Under the pieces are notes generated by a model that saw only the letters and a program-made list of their open reading frames with translations, ran no database searches and had not been told where the DNA came from. This document shows positions 24,379-35,254 of a stretch of DNA of 54,259 bases, piece by piece (position 1 is the stretch's first letter; every line of letters begins with the position of its first letter). Position numbers and translations under genes: made by a program. The DNA is from Paraglaciecola polaris LMG 21857 (GTDB lineage: Bacteria > Pseudomonadota > Gammaproteobacteria > Enterobacterales > Alteromonadaceae), in assembly GCF_000315055.1 (NCBI RefSeq), contig NZ_BAER01000073.1:1-54259 (forward strand). The letters run 5' to 3'.

Positions 24379-24600
24379 TTAGGACCGCCTGTGCTTGGAA
24401 CCCTGTTTGTTGTTCTGATTCTGCTTGCGCTGCTGGCGCAACTGTTTGCGCTTAAGCTGTTGGCGTTTTTTATCTTTTAGCACCGAATAAACGATCCCAA
24501 CGAGTATGCCGATAAACGCGCAGACCAATGCCACACCTATCCACTGACAAAGCAGAGGATAGGCACAAGGCAAACCGATTTGAATGGCTGAATCTTGCAT
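24379..24600 (-). CDS. Small single-span membrane protein with basic tail
   Basis: A 73-residue hypothetical protein. It has one hydrophobic helix (about 18-41, WIGVALVCAFIGILVGIVYS) followed by a strongly basic, Gln/Arg/Lys-rich cytoplasmic tail. No family is recognised. An AGG just before the ATG and a GGGAGG further upstream give only weak start support. It lies 48 bases downstream of the DsrE-like gene on the same strand and may be co-transcribed. Confidence 0.5.
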   Translation of the reverse strand: MQDSAIQIGLPCAYPLLCQWIGVALVCAFIGILVGIVYSVLKDKKRQQLKRKQLRQQRKQNQNNKQGSKHRRS

Positions 24601-24648
24601 AACCTAGATCCACCTCCCATTGTCGTTAGATAGAGCGACCTGAGCTCG

Positions 24649-25194
24649 TTAAAATGGGTTTTGGCTATACCCATTTTGAGCCAAAATAGCGTGAGCGGTC
24701 ATCGCTGATAACGCCATATCAACACCTTGGATCATGTCCTGGTTAGCTAATTGATAGTAGGCTGCTGATTGCCCACATTGCACAATTTGTACACCGTTTT
24801 TCAATAGCCTGGAAAGTAATTCCATATTGGGGTTTTCTTTTGCGTATTTGGCTTTATAGGCTTTGTCATTGCGCATCTCGTTGGTGGCGCTACCGTGCAC
24901 TACAATCGCAAGGTGTATATTCTCGATGGGTACGCCATTGGCCACATGCATATTTAAAAAACGTGCAACACTATCGTAACCGCGATTAAGCCCACCATCC
25001 TTATTGGCCTGACTGACGTCAAAGACAACCTTGAGTTCGACACTTTTTTCGAGCTTCATGTCTTGCTGCACCGGCGTGTGTTTGCCGTAACCAAAAATAA
25101 CGGGGCCGTCTGCAAAATCACCCGCCATGCTATTTGCGCATACACTCATCATCAGTAGGGTAAAGACGGTAATGAGTAATCTCTTTAGCTTCAT
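24649..25194 (-). CDS. Periplasmic DsrE/DsrF-like protein
   Basis: A 181-residue protein with a cleavable signal peptide (about 1-24, ...ANSMAG). The DsrE-like fold follows: LKVVFDVSQ, VARFLNMHVANGVP, LAIVVHGSAT and LLKNGVQIVQCGQSAAYY. The single Cys in VQCGQS sits where sulfur-relay DsrE proteins have their active-site cysteine. Family members carry or sense sulfur; the exported form is uncharacterised. Strong SD (GGGGGGAAA) precedes ATG 25194. It lies 40 bases downstream of the M28 peptidase gene. Confidence 0.8.
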   Translation of the reverse strand: MKLKRLLITVFTLLMMSVCANSMAGDFADGPVIFGYGKHTPVQQDMKLEKSVELKVVFDVSQANKDGGLNRGYDSVARFLNMHVANGVPIENIHLAIVVHGSATNEMRNDKAYKAKYAKENPNMELLSRLLKNGVQIVQCGQSAAYYQLANQDMIQGVDMALSAMTAHAILAQNGYSQNPF

Positions 25195-25234
25195 TTTCCC
25201 CCCTGAACAATTGTTATAATGTTAGTCATTTTAC

Positions 25235-26887
25235 TTATTTCCCTAAATCCGTTTCACGACTGGTCTTGAAATCTGAATCCATTTTCCACTTCGGCCAATC
25301 TCTCGAGTTGGCTAACGTTTCGGTTATATCGATCATTAATTCAAGATCTTGTTCTACCCCACCAAGGGACCAATCTGCTGAATAATCATCTTCAGCCTTA
25401 TGATATTTATGTGCGATATAGTCAGGATCGGTGTCGCCCAAACTCATAAATAACAAGCTAGGCACACCTTGTTTCGCCATTGAGAAATGGTCTGAACGGA
25501 AAAACAAACCGTTTTGCGGTCGAGGATCCAGCTTAGCCTTACGTTTTTGCGCGTGAGCAGCCTTGGCTAAGTAGTCTTCCATTTCGGATAGGCCATCACC
25601 GTATTGCAGAATATAGTCCACTTTGTCCAATACGTTCATGCCATCGATGTTGACCAGTGCCACCATGTTTTTAGTGGCAATAATCTCTCCTTTAGAGAAT
25701 TGCTCTGAGCCAATTAAGCCCGTTTCTTCTGCGGTAAAATTAATGAATAAGATCGAGCGCTCAAACGGCGTTACTTTATGTTTTGCCATTAAAATACGCG
25801 CCATTTCTAAGGTACCCGCCACACCGGATGCGTTGTCCACTGCGCCGTTATAAATAATATCCCCGTCAGGCGTTTGCTTGGTTCCAAAATGATCCCAATG
25901 GGCACCTACTAATACATACTCGTCTGGGTATTTACTGCCGTTTATTTTTGCCACAACATTGTGCGAGGTCGCACGACTAATTGTATTGTTGAGGGTCAGA
26001 TTGGCGCTTTGTTTAAGGGTTAACGGGCTAAAGTCGGCTTGCAAGGCTTGCTGCTTGAGCTGCTGGTAGTCGAGGCCAGATTGTTTGAAAACTTGTTCGG
26101 TGGCCGCTAATTGCAACCATCCCATTATGGGTAACTTAGATTTATTTTGCTCACTGTCGACCAAGGTATATTTACTGCCAGTATTCGAGCTTTCCACCAC
26201 GCTCCACGGATAAGCAGCCGGAGCCGTTTCGTGCACGATCAACACGGCTTTCGCGCCTTGACGGGCTGCCTCTTCGTATTTATATGTCCAGCGGCCATAA
26301 TAGGTCATGGCGTTACCGGTAAATAATTCTGCGTTTTGCGTAGCAAACCCAGGGTCGTTCACCAACACAATCACCGTCTTGCCAACTACATCAATATCAG
26401 CGTAGTCATTCCACTGGTATTCAGGGGCGTTAATGCCGTACCCGACAAATACGACAGGGGAATCTACCAGTTCTATTTTTGGATTAATTTGCTCGGTGCG
26501 AGCGGTAAAATCACGACCCGATACAAAGGATAAATTACCCATTTTCAAGGTCATATTTTGATCTGGGGTAATTTGCGCCATAGGCACAGCTTGCAAATAT
26601 GCCCCTAATGGCGTCGATGGCTCGTCACTCGTGTTTGCCCCGTGCAACCCCATTGCCTGATATTGCTTAGCCAGATAATCAATGGTCAGTTGTTCTCCCT
26701 CCGTCAATGGGCCTCGACCTTGAAAGGCATCAGATGCCAACGTCTTAATGTGCTTAGCGACACGGGGTAAATCCACTGCGACATTTTGCGTTTCTGCAAA
26801 GGCATTGAAATGGCACAGGCCCAAAATGACCAGGGCACAAGATTTAACAAATTTGTAAAATTGATGACGTAAATTGACGTTAAGCAT
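25235..26887 (-). CDS. M28-family zinc metallopeptidase with PA domain
   Basis: A 550-residue exported aminopeptidase-type enzyme. A signal peptide (about 1-31) is followed by a protease-associated insert domain (roughly 150-270) and the M28 catalytic domain. The two-zinc ligands are visible: His in GAHWDHFG, bridging Asp in AVDNASGVAG, general-base/ligand Glu pair in TAEETGLIGS, Asp in NIDGM and His in AHKYHKAEDD. It probably degrades peptides in the periplasm or outside the cell. Upstream of the DsrE-like gene on the same strand. Confidence 0.92.
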   Translation of the reverse strand: MLNVNLRHQFYKFVKSCALVILGLCHFNAFAETQNVAVDLPRVAKHIKTLASDAFQGRGPLTEGEQLTIDYLAKQYQAMGLHGANTSDEPSTPLGAYLQAVPMAQITPDQNMTLKMGNLSFVSGRDFTARTEQINPKIELVDSPVVFVGYGINAPEYQWNDYADIDVVGKTVIVLVNDPGFATQNAELFTGNAMTYYGRWTYKYEEAARQGAKAVLIVHETAPAAYPWSVVESSNTGSKYTLVDSEQNKSKLPIMGWLQLAATEQVFKQSGLDYQQLKQQALQADFSPLTLKQSANLTLNNTISRATSHNVVAKINGSKYPDEYVLVGAHWDHFGTKQTPDGDIIYNGAVDNASGVAGTLEMARILMAKHKVTPFERSILFINFTAEETGLIGSEQFSKGEIIATKNMVALVNIDGMNVLDKVDYILQYGDGLSEMEDYLAKAAHAQKRKAKLDPRPQNGLFFRSDHFSMAKQGVPSLLFMSLGDTDPDYIAHKYHKAEDDYSADWSLGGVEQDLELMIDITETLANSRDWPKWKMDSDFKTSRETDLGK

Positions 26888-27141
26888 GACTAAAGTCCCG
26901 TATTAAATATCTGTCTAGTTTGGCATAGTTAAGATGTTAATTTCACTCAAATTTAAATCACAGCTCGTCTCAATTTAACGGTGAAAATATTAATAAGAAA
27001 TTAGGAAAGACAGATGTTAATCGATATACTCACGTTTGTTTACAATTACCAGTACCCGTTGAATGATACGTTGGATTATTATCTACGTATAACAGCTAAC
27101 TATAATAATAAATAAACACACAAATAAGGTTTTACCCCCCC

Positions 27142-28305
27142 ATGAACAATAGATGGATGAAGGTTCTATTCCCCTTTCTTGCTCTTTTCGTCGGTTTTGG
27201 CGCAATGACATTGATTGAAGTCAGTGCTTCAGAAGATGAGAAAAAAGAGGTTGTCGATACTCGCCCAACGATTACAGTTGAAACGGCCCAGGCTGAAGAT
27301 TACCAAGTGGTTATTTCCAATTATGGAGAAGTTCAGCCACTTGAACGCACTATGATTTCCGCCCAAGTGTCAGGTGAAGTCATCAGTTGGCACCCCAATT
27401 TTGTCGCTGGCGGTTTAGTACTGCGTGGCAGTACCTTGTTTAGTCTTGAAAAAGACGCCTATGAAGCCGCTTTGTTACAAGCCGAAGCCAATGTAAGCTT
27501 GGCGCAAGCCCAGTTGATAGAAGAACAAGCCCGCGCCGACGTCGCGAAACAAGAAGCCAAAGGGTTGGCCAGCAGTAAGGTATCAGATCTTTATTTGCGC
27601 AAACCGCAATTGCTCAGTGCACAAGCTAATTTAAAATCTGCCCAAGCGGGTTTGAAAATAGCCCAGCGCGACTTAGACAATTGTGAAGTCATCGCACCTT
27701 ACGACGCCCTTGTGGTCAGTCGCAGTATTGGTGTCGGTCAGTTTATAGGCCTAGGCACCACAATAGGTGAAATATACAATGTAGAAGCAGCTGAAATTAT
27801 ATTCCCTATTGCCGGTTTTGATCGTGAATTTTTACCGGACGACCTAGCAGAAAAACAAGCGAAAGTGACCACCAATGGGTACAACCCGATTGAACGCACG
27901 GGTTTAATTTCCCGCGATTTGGGAGTGGTTGATCAAGCCACGCGTATGAGCCAGTTAGTGGTTCGCGTAAACGACCCTTATAGCCTGAAAAGTAATATGC
28001 CCGCCTTAAAGTTTGGCAACTATGTACAGGTTAGCTTCCCAGGACGCACGCTTGATCATATATATCGCTTGCCCCAAGCCTTAGTGAATAACAAAACTGT
28101 TTGGGTAATGGACAAAGACAATAAGCTTCAACCTAAGAAAGTCGAAATTTTGCGCGAAGAAGGGGCTTTCTTGCTGATCAGTAAAGGCATATCTGACAAC
28201 GACAACATAGTCACTACCCTGCCGGAATATCCGCAAACGGGTATGGAAGTCAAGATTGCCGGCGTGAAGGCTGCTAATGAGCTAACTGCTCAAAAAGCGA
28301 AGTAG
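27142..28305 (+). CDS. RND efflux periplasmic adaptor (membrane fusion protein)
   Basis: A 387-residue HlyD/AcrA-type adaptor. It has an N-terminal membrane anchor or signal (about 7-25) and the first lipoyl half (ISAQVSGEVISWHPNFVAGG). A long helical hairpin rich in Ala/Gln (about 110-180) is followed by the second lipoyl half (VIAPYDALVVSRSIGVGQFI) and beta-barrel and membrane-proximal domains. It links an RND pump to an outer-membrane channel. The permease ATG follows after 8 bases. No outer-membrane factor gene is nearby. The start has no good SD; an alternative ATG lies at 27157. Confidence 0.92.
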   Translation: MNNRWMKVLFPFLALFVGFGAMTLIEVSASEDEKKEVVDTRPTITVETAQAEDYQVVISNYGEVQPLERTMISAQVSGEVISWHPNFVAGGLVLRGSTLFSLEKDAYEAALLQAEANVSLAQAQLIEEQARADVAKQEAKGLASSKVSDLYLRKPQLLSAQANLKSAQAGLKIAQRDLDNCEVIAPYDALVVSRSIGVGQFIGLGTTIGEIYNVEAAEIIFPIAGFDREFLPDDLAEKQAKVTTNGYNPIERTGLISRDLGVVDQATRMSQLVVRVNDPYSLKSNMPALKFGNYVQVSFPGRTLDHIYRLPQALVNNKTVWVMDKDNKLQPKKVEILREEGAFLLISKGISDNDNIVTTLPEYPQTGMEVKIAGVKAANELTAQKAK

Positions 28306-28313
28306 GAGATACT

Positions 28314-31300
28314 ATGTCAACTGAAGACGTAACGCCTCGCCCCAACGTGCCCCATGAAGAGCCAAGCCAATCCGGCGGTCAAGAACCCAAGCAAACGGGC
28401 TTAATTGCTTTTTTTACCAATAATTCAGTCGCCGCTAATTTGATGATGATTTTTATTCATTATCATGGGTCTGTTTAGTTATTTCACCATACAGCGCCAA
28501 ATGTTCCCGAATATTGAGATTAACTATATCAATATCAGCGCTGTGTACCGCGGTGCCTCTCCGCAAGAAATTGAAGAAAGTATTTTGATCAAAATCGAAG
28601 AGTCGTTAAAAGACATCACCGAGATCAAAAAAGCGACGTCAAGAGCGTTTCGTGGCACAGGCCGCGTGACTCTTGAAATTCAAAAAGACAAAAAACTAAC
28701 AGACGTACTCGACAAGGTGAAAGCCAGAGTAGACAGTATTGCCACCTTCCCTGCCGATATGGAGCCACCCGATATTTCACAAATCGAGTTCCAACAGGAC
28801 GTGATTGAGATGTCTTTGGTCGGTGATTTGCCTATTACGCAACTCAAACCTATTGCTAAGAAAATAGAAGATGAATTATTGCAGCTCGCAAACGTGTCTT
28901 TGGTTAGCGTAGATGCACCGGAAGATGAAATAGCGATTGAGATCAAACCAGACATTCTGCGTAAGTATAATTTAACCCTAAGTGATGTTTCACAGGCGAT
29001 CCGTAACTATTCAGCGAATATTTCTGCCGGTGAACTGCGCACCGAGTCGGGCATAGTCGCCGTTCGGGTTGAAAACCAAATGTACAGCGGCGATGAATTC
29101 CGGCATATCCCGATTAAGATCAGTGAAACAGGGGCTAAAGTTTTATTAGGCGACGTTGCGACCATAGAAGATGGTTTTGTTGAAGGCCAACGTTACTACA
29201 AATATTCCGGTGTCAACGCCATATATATGTCGGTAAAAGCCACCAAAGATCAAAGCACCATCCCAGTGTCCGAAACGGTAAAAGACTATATAGAAATGCG
29301 CAACAAAACGCTGCCGTCTGGTCTGCAACTTAAGATCCTGGTGGACATGACGTACTACCTGAATGCTCGCTTAGACATGATGCTTAGCAACCTCATTCAG
29401 GGCGCCGTTTTAGTGGCCTTGATGCTGACCATATTCTTGCGTTTCAGGTTAGCCTTTTGGGTCATGCTTGGTTTACCCGTATGTTTCTTAGGCGCCATCA
29501 TGATGATGCCAGTATTTGGCGTAACCATTAATATTTTGTCCTTATTCGCATTTATTATGGTGCTAGGGATAGTGGTGGACGATGCCATTGTCATTGGCGA
29601 AAGTGCCTACAGCGAAATCGAAGAATCAGGTGGTGGGGCCGAAAGCGTTATTCGCGGCGCAAAACGTGTAGCCACGCCTGCGACGTTTGGGGTATTAACT
29701 ACCATAGCCGTATTTGCGCCGGCATTGTTTTCCACCGGTCCTGAAGGTCAGTTCTTTTATGTTATCGCCTGTGTAGTGATCTTGTGTCTGGTCTTCAGTC
29801 TTGTGGAGTCGAAACTGATTTTGCCTGCGCATTTAGCCCACATGAAGTTTACTCCCGTCAAAGAAAGCAGTTGGCGTGCGCGTTTTAATAAACGTTTTTT
29901 TGGTTTCGTTAACGGTAAATACAAACGTTTTGTACAAAGGTGTACCGAATGGCGTTGGTTGGTTTTCTGCATTTTCATTGCAGTATTGATGATCAGCTGG
30001 GGTTTAGTCTCAGCCAATTATGTACGCATGATCCCCTCTCCTAAAGTACCCCATGACTTCCCGGGTATCTCATTTGAGATGAACGAGAACGTGGCAGACG
30101 AAGCCGTGATCAATGCGCTGATCTCCATTGAAAGCATGGTACTTGACGTTGACAAGCAGATTGTCGACGAATACGGCAGCAGTATGATGCGCGATATTAT
30201 GGTCTTCAACCGCGGGCGCACAGAAGGTCGGATACAAGTGCCCTTGGTAGACGAAGAAGATCGCCATTTTGACGCCTTCGAGCTTGCCAGACGTTGGCGA
30301 GAACAACTACCGGATATCCCCGGCATGAAGTCGATTACCATCATCGACGACATTAACGGTGGCGGTAACGATGACGGTGAATTTGGTTTTATGCTCTTCG
30401 GCAGTGATATCGACACCCTAAATGCAGCCGGACGCGAATTTATCTCCATGCTGCAACAAACCAAAGGCTTGTTCGACATCAGCTCCACTATTGATCCGGC
30501 CAGTAAAGAAATACAAATGGAACTACTGCCGGTAGCGTACGATTTGGGCCTTAATTTAGCCGATATCGCTCGTCAAGTGGGTGCCAGTTTCTATGGCGGT
30601 GAGGCCCAGCGTGTTATACGTGGTGGCGATGAAGTACGTGTAATGGTGCGTTATCCTAAGCTGACTCGAGAACGTTTCGCTGAGCTAAAATACGCCGTTA
30701 TCACAACACCTGCAGGCAAAGAGGTCATGTTGGGTGATGTGGTCAGCCTGACTGAAAAACCGGGTATTAACTACATTCGCCGAGAAGGCGGATATCGTAG
30801 TGTGTATGTGTTTGGTTCCATTGATGAAGAAGAAGTGGAGCCGAATGCCGTCATCGAAACCGTAGAAAAGGAATTGTTACCACAACTGAAAGATAAATTC
30901 CCAGGGGTAAAAACCGAACTTGGTGGCACCATCGAAGAACAGCAAGCACAACAAAGTCAGCAAATGATGTTTTTAGTGGCAGGCTTAATCATGGTCTATA
31001 TATTACTGGCCGCTCCTCTGAAGAGCTATGGTCAGCCGCTGATTATCATGTCGGTTATTCCGTTTAGCTTAACGGGTGCCATATGGGGACATTTCATTTT
31101 TGGTATCGATTTAAGCATGATGTCCACGTTTGGTATTATTGCCGCCGCAGGGGTGGTGATAAACGACAGCTTGGTAATGACCGACTTCGTGAATCAACAA
31201 CGCGCCATGGGTATACGCATTAAAGACGCTGTTATTAATGCAGGTTGCGCGCGATTTAGGGCCATCACGCTGACCTCAATAACGACCTTCGCTGGTGTTT

Positions 31301-31524
31301 TGCCCATTATGTTTGAGACCAGCTTACAGGCTAAATTCGTTATCCCCATGGCAGTTGCTTTAGGCTTTGCCGTGATGTACGCCACATTAGTCACGCTTGT
31401 TTTGGTGCCTTGTTTGTATTTAATACTCGAAGATATCAAAGCGCTATTTAAGGCGATGTTCAATGCAATAGGCCGCTTTATCAGCCGTAAAGGTAAAAAA
31501 CAGCCAACCCCTAATATGAGTTAA
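28314..31524 (+). pseudogene. RND efflux permease with a single-base frameshift in TM1
   Basis: A 12-helix RND pump subunit. The natural start is ATG 28314, with AGGAG 6 bases upstream. From there the frame encodes a polar leader then LIAFFTNNSVAANLMMIFI, the normal start of TM1. It then goes out of frame and stops at TAG 28476-28478. The rest of the protein (GLFSYFTIQRQMFPNIEI onward, 1019 codons from 28465) is intact in the +1 frame, including both transmembrane halves and GIVVDDAIVIGE and GVVINDSLVMTD, the TM4/TM10 charged residues. Removing one base near C28458 would restore a roughly 1067-residue protein with IIIMGLF. It is recent, a sequencing error, or bypassed; the downstream ATG 28465 would cut off half of TM1. 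Confidence 0.85.
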
Positions 31525-31851
31525 CTACGCCACCTGACGGGACGTCAGCTGGTCGTTAATTTCACTAAAAAGCGCCGTCGGCGCTTTTTTTATTTCACAC
31601 CCTCGTTAGCATCAAGCAAAGCGTAAGCCCCCGCGACTTCAATGTCATGACCGCGGAGCACAGTTAAACTTTAGTAGGTGATAGCGAAGCCAGAATAACG
31701 TATATTCTTTAACCATAGATTAAAGTGGCAAACATAACTGGCTGTAATTAAACAGATTAAAATAAGACTCCATGCTCAATGGCTATAGCCTAGTAGTGTC
31801 CATTTGCTGATTTCAGTACACACACTGAATGAATTGATCATAAATTAGAAC
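31525..31851. other. Intergenic region: terminator and upstream region of the STAND receptor
   Basis: Holds the terminator below, then about 260 AT-rich bases before the GTG start of the receptor. I see no gene or clear promoter boxes. Confidence 0.5.
31567..31591 (+). terminator. Rho-independent terminator of RND operon
   Basis: AGCGCC-GTC-GGCGCT stem with A run before and T7 after, about 45 bases past the permease stop. Confidence 0.92.
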
Positions 31852-34800
31852 GTGAAAAAAATAACCAACATATTTTATATCGGGGACTGGCAAGTTACCC
31901 CTGCAACCAACAGTTTGCGCTGCGCCAATGTGGTTAAGCAGCTTGAGCCCAAAGCCATGGACGTGCTACTACTATTGTGCCAGCAACGTCATGTGCACGG
32001 AGCTGAGCAGGTGCTAAGTGCTGATGATATTGCCGACAAGTGTTGGGGAAACGACATTGGTGATAATCCCGTACACAAAGCTATTACCCAGTTGCGTAAA
32101 GCCTTTGACGACAAGCCCAGCGCACCCAAATACATAGAAACCATTCGTAAACGTGGCTACCGCATCGTCGCTAAGCTCGACTTACCTTTAGAAGAAGGCG
32201 TCAGCCCAGATAACAAAATACAGAACGTCTGGCAAGGGGGCTCCCCCTTCCCAGGCTTGAGTGCCTTCGAACCCGATGAAAGCAGTGTGTTTTTCGGTCG
32301 AAACGAACAAATCACCACCCTATTATCACGTGTATCAAGTTTAGTCAGTGCTCAGCAAGCCTTTGGCTTAATTTTAGGCCCTAGCGGCAGCGGTAAATCA
32401 TCGTTAGTTAACGCGGGCTTGCTTCCCCGCCTTATCCATAGAAACGGTTACGATGGCATTGGCGTGGTCAGTTATACCAGCCTAGACTTCGCCGATGTCA
32501 GTCAATCACGCCTGTTTATCGACTTGGCTTCTGCCCTGCTCGATTGGGACGTAAACGACTTACCCGTATTTGATGGCCTTAGCGCAGACATGCTGGCCAA
32601 TACACTGCAAACCGACTGCCAACAGGTTATAAACCTGTGCCAAAACGCGCTGTCAAACCAGTCGCTTGAGCAAGCTACTCTCGAACACGTCGACAAACAT
32701 CGCGCACATTACGCCAAGCCACATTTTTTCCTGTTAATTGATCGTCTCGAAGTCTTGCTTTCGTCCCCCGTTTTTGATGCCCAAGAACGCAGCGACTTTT
32801 TGGCAGCTATTGACGCGCTCGCGACGTCCGGCTGCATATTGATTTTTAGCGCCTGTCGTAATGATTTTTATCCTTTGGTGGTCACGCATCCAAGCCTAAT
32901 GTCCGGCAAAGACAAGGGCGCACATTTCGATTTGCTTGCGCCTTCACCCGCCGAATTAAGTCAGATGATCAGGCTGCCCGCAAAGGCTGCCAATCTGAGC
33001 TGGACGATTGAGCCCAATAGCACTACCCCATTAGATGAGGTCTTATGCTTTGAGGCTGCAAATCACCCTGATGCCTTGCCCATGTTGCAATACACGCTGC
33101 AAGAGCTGTATGAGCAACGCAGTGCTGATAACGAAATGCGCTACTCGGTTTACCGTAAATTAGGTGGCATAGAAGGGGCGATAGGTAAAAAAGCCGAAGC
33201 GCTCTATTTGCAATTATCTGCTGCCCAACAAGCCCAATTAGAATATGTTTTATCCTTATTGGTCACCCTCAACCCAGACGGTGAAACCGTGACAAGTCGC
33301 GCAGCTCGCTGGTCCCAGTTACATCACGATCCGATAAAACAAACCAGCCGTCATGAGTTCGTTCAAGCTATGGTCGATAGCCGCTTGTTTGTATCCCATC
33401 TGCAAAATGACGAGCCCTGTTTTAGTTTGGCTCATGAAGCACTGCTGCGAAAATGGGCCAGAGCGAGTCAATGGATCAGCAATCATCAAGAAGGCTTGCA
33501 AATAAAGAGCCGCTTACAACAATTGGCTGGGCGCTGGTTGTATGAGCACAAAAATAACGCTTATCTGTTGGCTGAAGGCAAACCCTTACAAGAAGCGCTT
33601 AGTTTACAAAGTAGCTCGGTCTTTACTCTTGAAGAGAATGAGCACGCACTTATAAAGGCATCGCAAAAAAGCGGTAATATTAAACGATGGTTAAAACGCA
33701 CCACAGTGACGTTACTGTGTGTACTCACCTTCACTGCACTTTTTATGAGTGTTAAAAGCCAACAAGCAGAAAGCCTAGCCCAACACAAGCGCCTCGAAGC
33801 CGAGAGCCTATTAGGTTTTATGGTCGGAGAATTTGCCGACAAACTGCGCAGTGTCAAACGCATGGATTTACTCGATGGGATCAGCAACAAGGCCCTAGAA
33901 TATTTCAGTCAACAAGATGACGATGCTGAAGCATCCGCATTATTCTCTTTTATTAACACAGAGCAGAATTTTAAAACCCGTTTTCAGCATGCTCAAACTT
34001 TGGGTGCTATGGGAGAGGTTGCCTATTCACGCAATAAAAATGATGAAGCGAAGCAAGCTTTTAGTTCAGCAAAAACGATTTTAGATAAGTTATATGCAAT
34101 ACAACCGCAGAACCTCGAACTTTTAAAAACCCTAGGGGCGAATGCATTTTGGTTAGGGCAGTTGGCTATGGATAAAACCGAATTCACCTCGGCCAAATCC
34201 CATTTTGAGTCATATTTGTCTTATAGCCAATTGATGAATCAACTCAAGCCAAACAGTGATGAAGCCAAACTCGAGCTCTCTTATGCATATCTTGCGATGG
34301 GTGCAGTTAACAGCAAACTACAAAATATGAGTACAGCAAAAGTTGCGTTTGAAAAAGCGTTAGCCATTCAGTATGAGCTAGTCAAAGACGCCCCACAAAC
34401 TGATATATCCCATTTGAAAATCGCTAATACACTTGAGTGGCTGGCAGAGACGGAAGAACAATTAGGCGATTTACGACAAGCGGTTAACACGCGTAAAAAA
34501 GTGCAAAGCATTGTTACTGATTTATTAACATCCCACAGTGGTAATGGCGATTTGATAGAAAGCCTCGCTTATTCTTACTTGAATAATGCAAATGTATTGT
34601 ATTATCTAGGTCAGTATACAGCGGCCAATCAGGCGGCTTTATCAGCTAAAGCGAACCTAACCACACTATTAACACAGGACCCGTCAAATGAAGTATGGCA
34701 ACTCGACATGCTCAGAGCACGTGCCTTTGACCTCTATCTGACAACGTTGACCCACGACGCACCTCCAGCTCAAACCATAGCATGGCCCGAATTTCAACGA

Positions 34801-35226
34801 ATATTAACGAGTATTAAAAAATCTCATTCATTGATTGCTATTATTATTAAAAATTACCAACTTCGCGGTGATTGGCATTTGGCATACAGCGCTATCGAAT
34901 TAGCAAAATCAAAATTGGAAGAATTATTAAGTGGACAGCCCTCAAACCACTTATTTCTGACGACGCTAAGCAATATCTACTTATTAGAAGCAAAACAAAA
35001 TCTGCATGCGCAAAGCCAAAAAAGTGACAGGCTTATTTCCAACTCAGGTAAATTAAATGCCTGTCAGCAGGCAATGTCTTTACTGCAACCCATTATTACT
35101 GACAACAGTAGTTACGAGGTATTACTGCCCTATGTGCAAGCCTACGACTGCCTAGGAAGGTTAGATAAAGTTGAAAATTTAGCCGCTAAATTAGCACTTA
35201 TGCAGATAAAAAATTATAGTTTTTAG
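31852..35226 (+). CDS. Winged-helix / nSTAND ATPase / TM / TPR receptor
   Basis: A 1124-residue single-chain signalling protein. Residues 1-112 form a winged helix of the OmpR/CadC type (LEPKAMDVLLLL, VHKAITQLRKAFDDKP, IETIRKRGYRIVAKL). The novel-STAND entry motif SPFPGLSAFEPDES starts at 131 with VFFGR at 146-150. Walker A is GPSGSGKSS (176-184) and the Walker B-like strand is HFFLLIDRLE (291-300), with SACRNDFYP at 333-341. GGIEGAIGKKAEALY (438-452) is a further nSTAND mark. One membrane helix (about 615-634) follows. The C-terminal ~480 residues are TPR-like and would lie in the periplasm. The start is GTG. The design suggests a membrane-bound, ATP-gated transcription factor sensing a periplasmic partner. 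Followed after 28 bases by a small unknown gene. Confidence 0.88.
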   Translation: MKKITNIFYIGDWQVTPATNSLRCANVVKQLEPKAMDVLLLLCQQRHVHGAEQVLSADDIADKCWGNDIGDNPVHKAITQLRKAFDDKPSAPKYIETIRKRGYRIVAKLDLPLEEGVSPDNKIQNVWQGGSPFPGLSAFEPDESSVFFGRNEQITTLLSRVSSLVSAQQAFGLILGPSGSGKSSLVNAGLLPRLIHRNGYDGIGVVSYTSLDFADVSQSRLFIDLASALLDWDVNDLPVFDGLSADMLANTLQTDCQQVINLCQNALSNQSLEQATLEHVDKHRAHYAKPHFFLLIDRLEVLLSSPVFDAQERSDFLAAIDALATSGCILIFSACRNDFYPLVVTHPSLMSGKDKGAHFDLLAPSPAELSQMIRLPAKAANLSWTIEPNSTTPLDEVLCFEAANHPDALPMLQYTLQELYEQRSADNEMRYSVYRKLGGIEGAIGKKAEALYLQLSAAQQAQLEYVLSLLVTLNPDGETVTSRAARWSQLHHDPIKQTSRHEFVQAMVDSRLFVSHLQNDEPCFSLAHEALLRKWARASQWISNHQEGLQIKSRLQQLAGRWLYEHKNNAYLLAEGKPLQEALSLQSSSVFTLEENEHALIKASQKSGNIKRWLKRTTVTLLCVLTFTALFMSVKSQQAESLAQHKRLEAESLLGFMVGEFADKLRSVKRMDLLDGISNKALEYFSQQDDDAEASALFSFINTEQNFKTRFQHAQTLGAMGEVAYSRNKNDEAKQAFSSAKTILDKLYAIQPQNLELLKTLGANAFWLGQLAMDKTEFTSAKSHFESYLSYSQLMNQLKPNSDEAKLELSYAYLAMGAVNSKLQNMSTAKVAFEKALAIQYELVKDAPQTDISHLKIANTLEWLAETEEQLGDLRQAVNTRKKVQSIVTDLLTSHSGNGDLIESLAYSYLNNANVLYYLGQYTAANQAALSAKANLTTLLTQDPSNEVWQLDMLRARAFDLYLTTLTHDAPPAQTIAWPEFQRILTSIKKSHSLIAIIIKNYQLRGDWHLAYSAIELAKSKLEELLSGQPSNHLFLTTLSNIYLLEAKQNLHAQSQKSDRLISNSGKLNACQQAMSLLQPIITDNSSYEVLLPYVQAYDCLGRLDKVENLAAKLALMQIKNYSF

Positions 35227-35254
35227 TTCAACCATCAACAAAAAAGGAAGACAC

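Noticed and set aside
28465-31524. Treating the RND permease as starting normally at ATG 28465
   Set aside because: That start would cut the first membrane helix in half. The upstream frame from 28314 has a strong SD and the expected N-terminal RND sequence, so a frameshift is the better reading.
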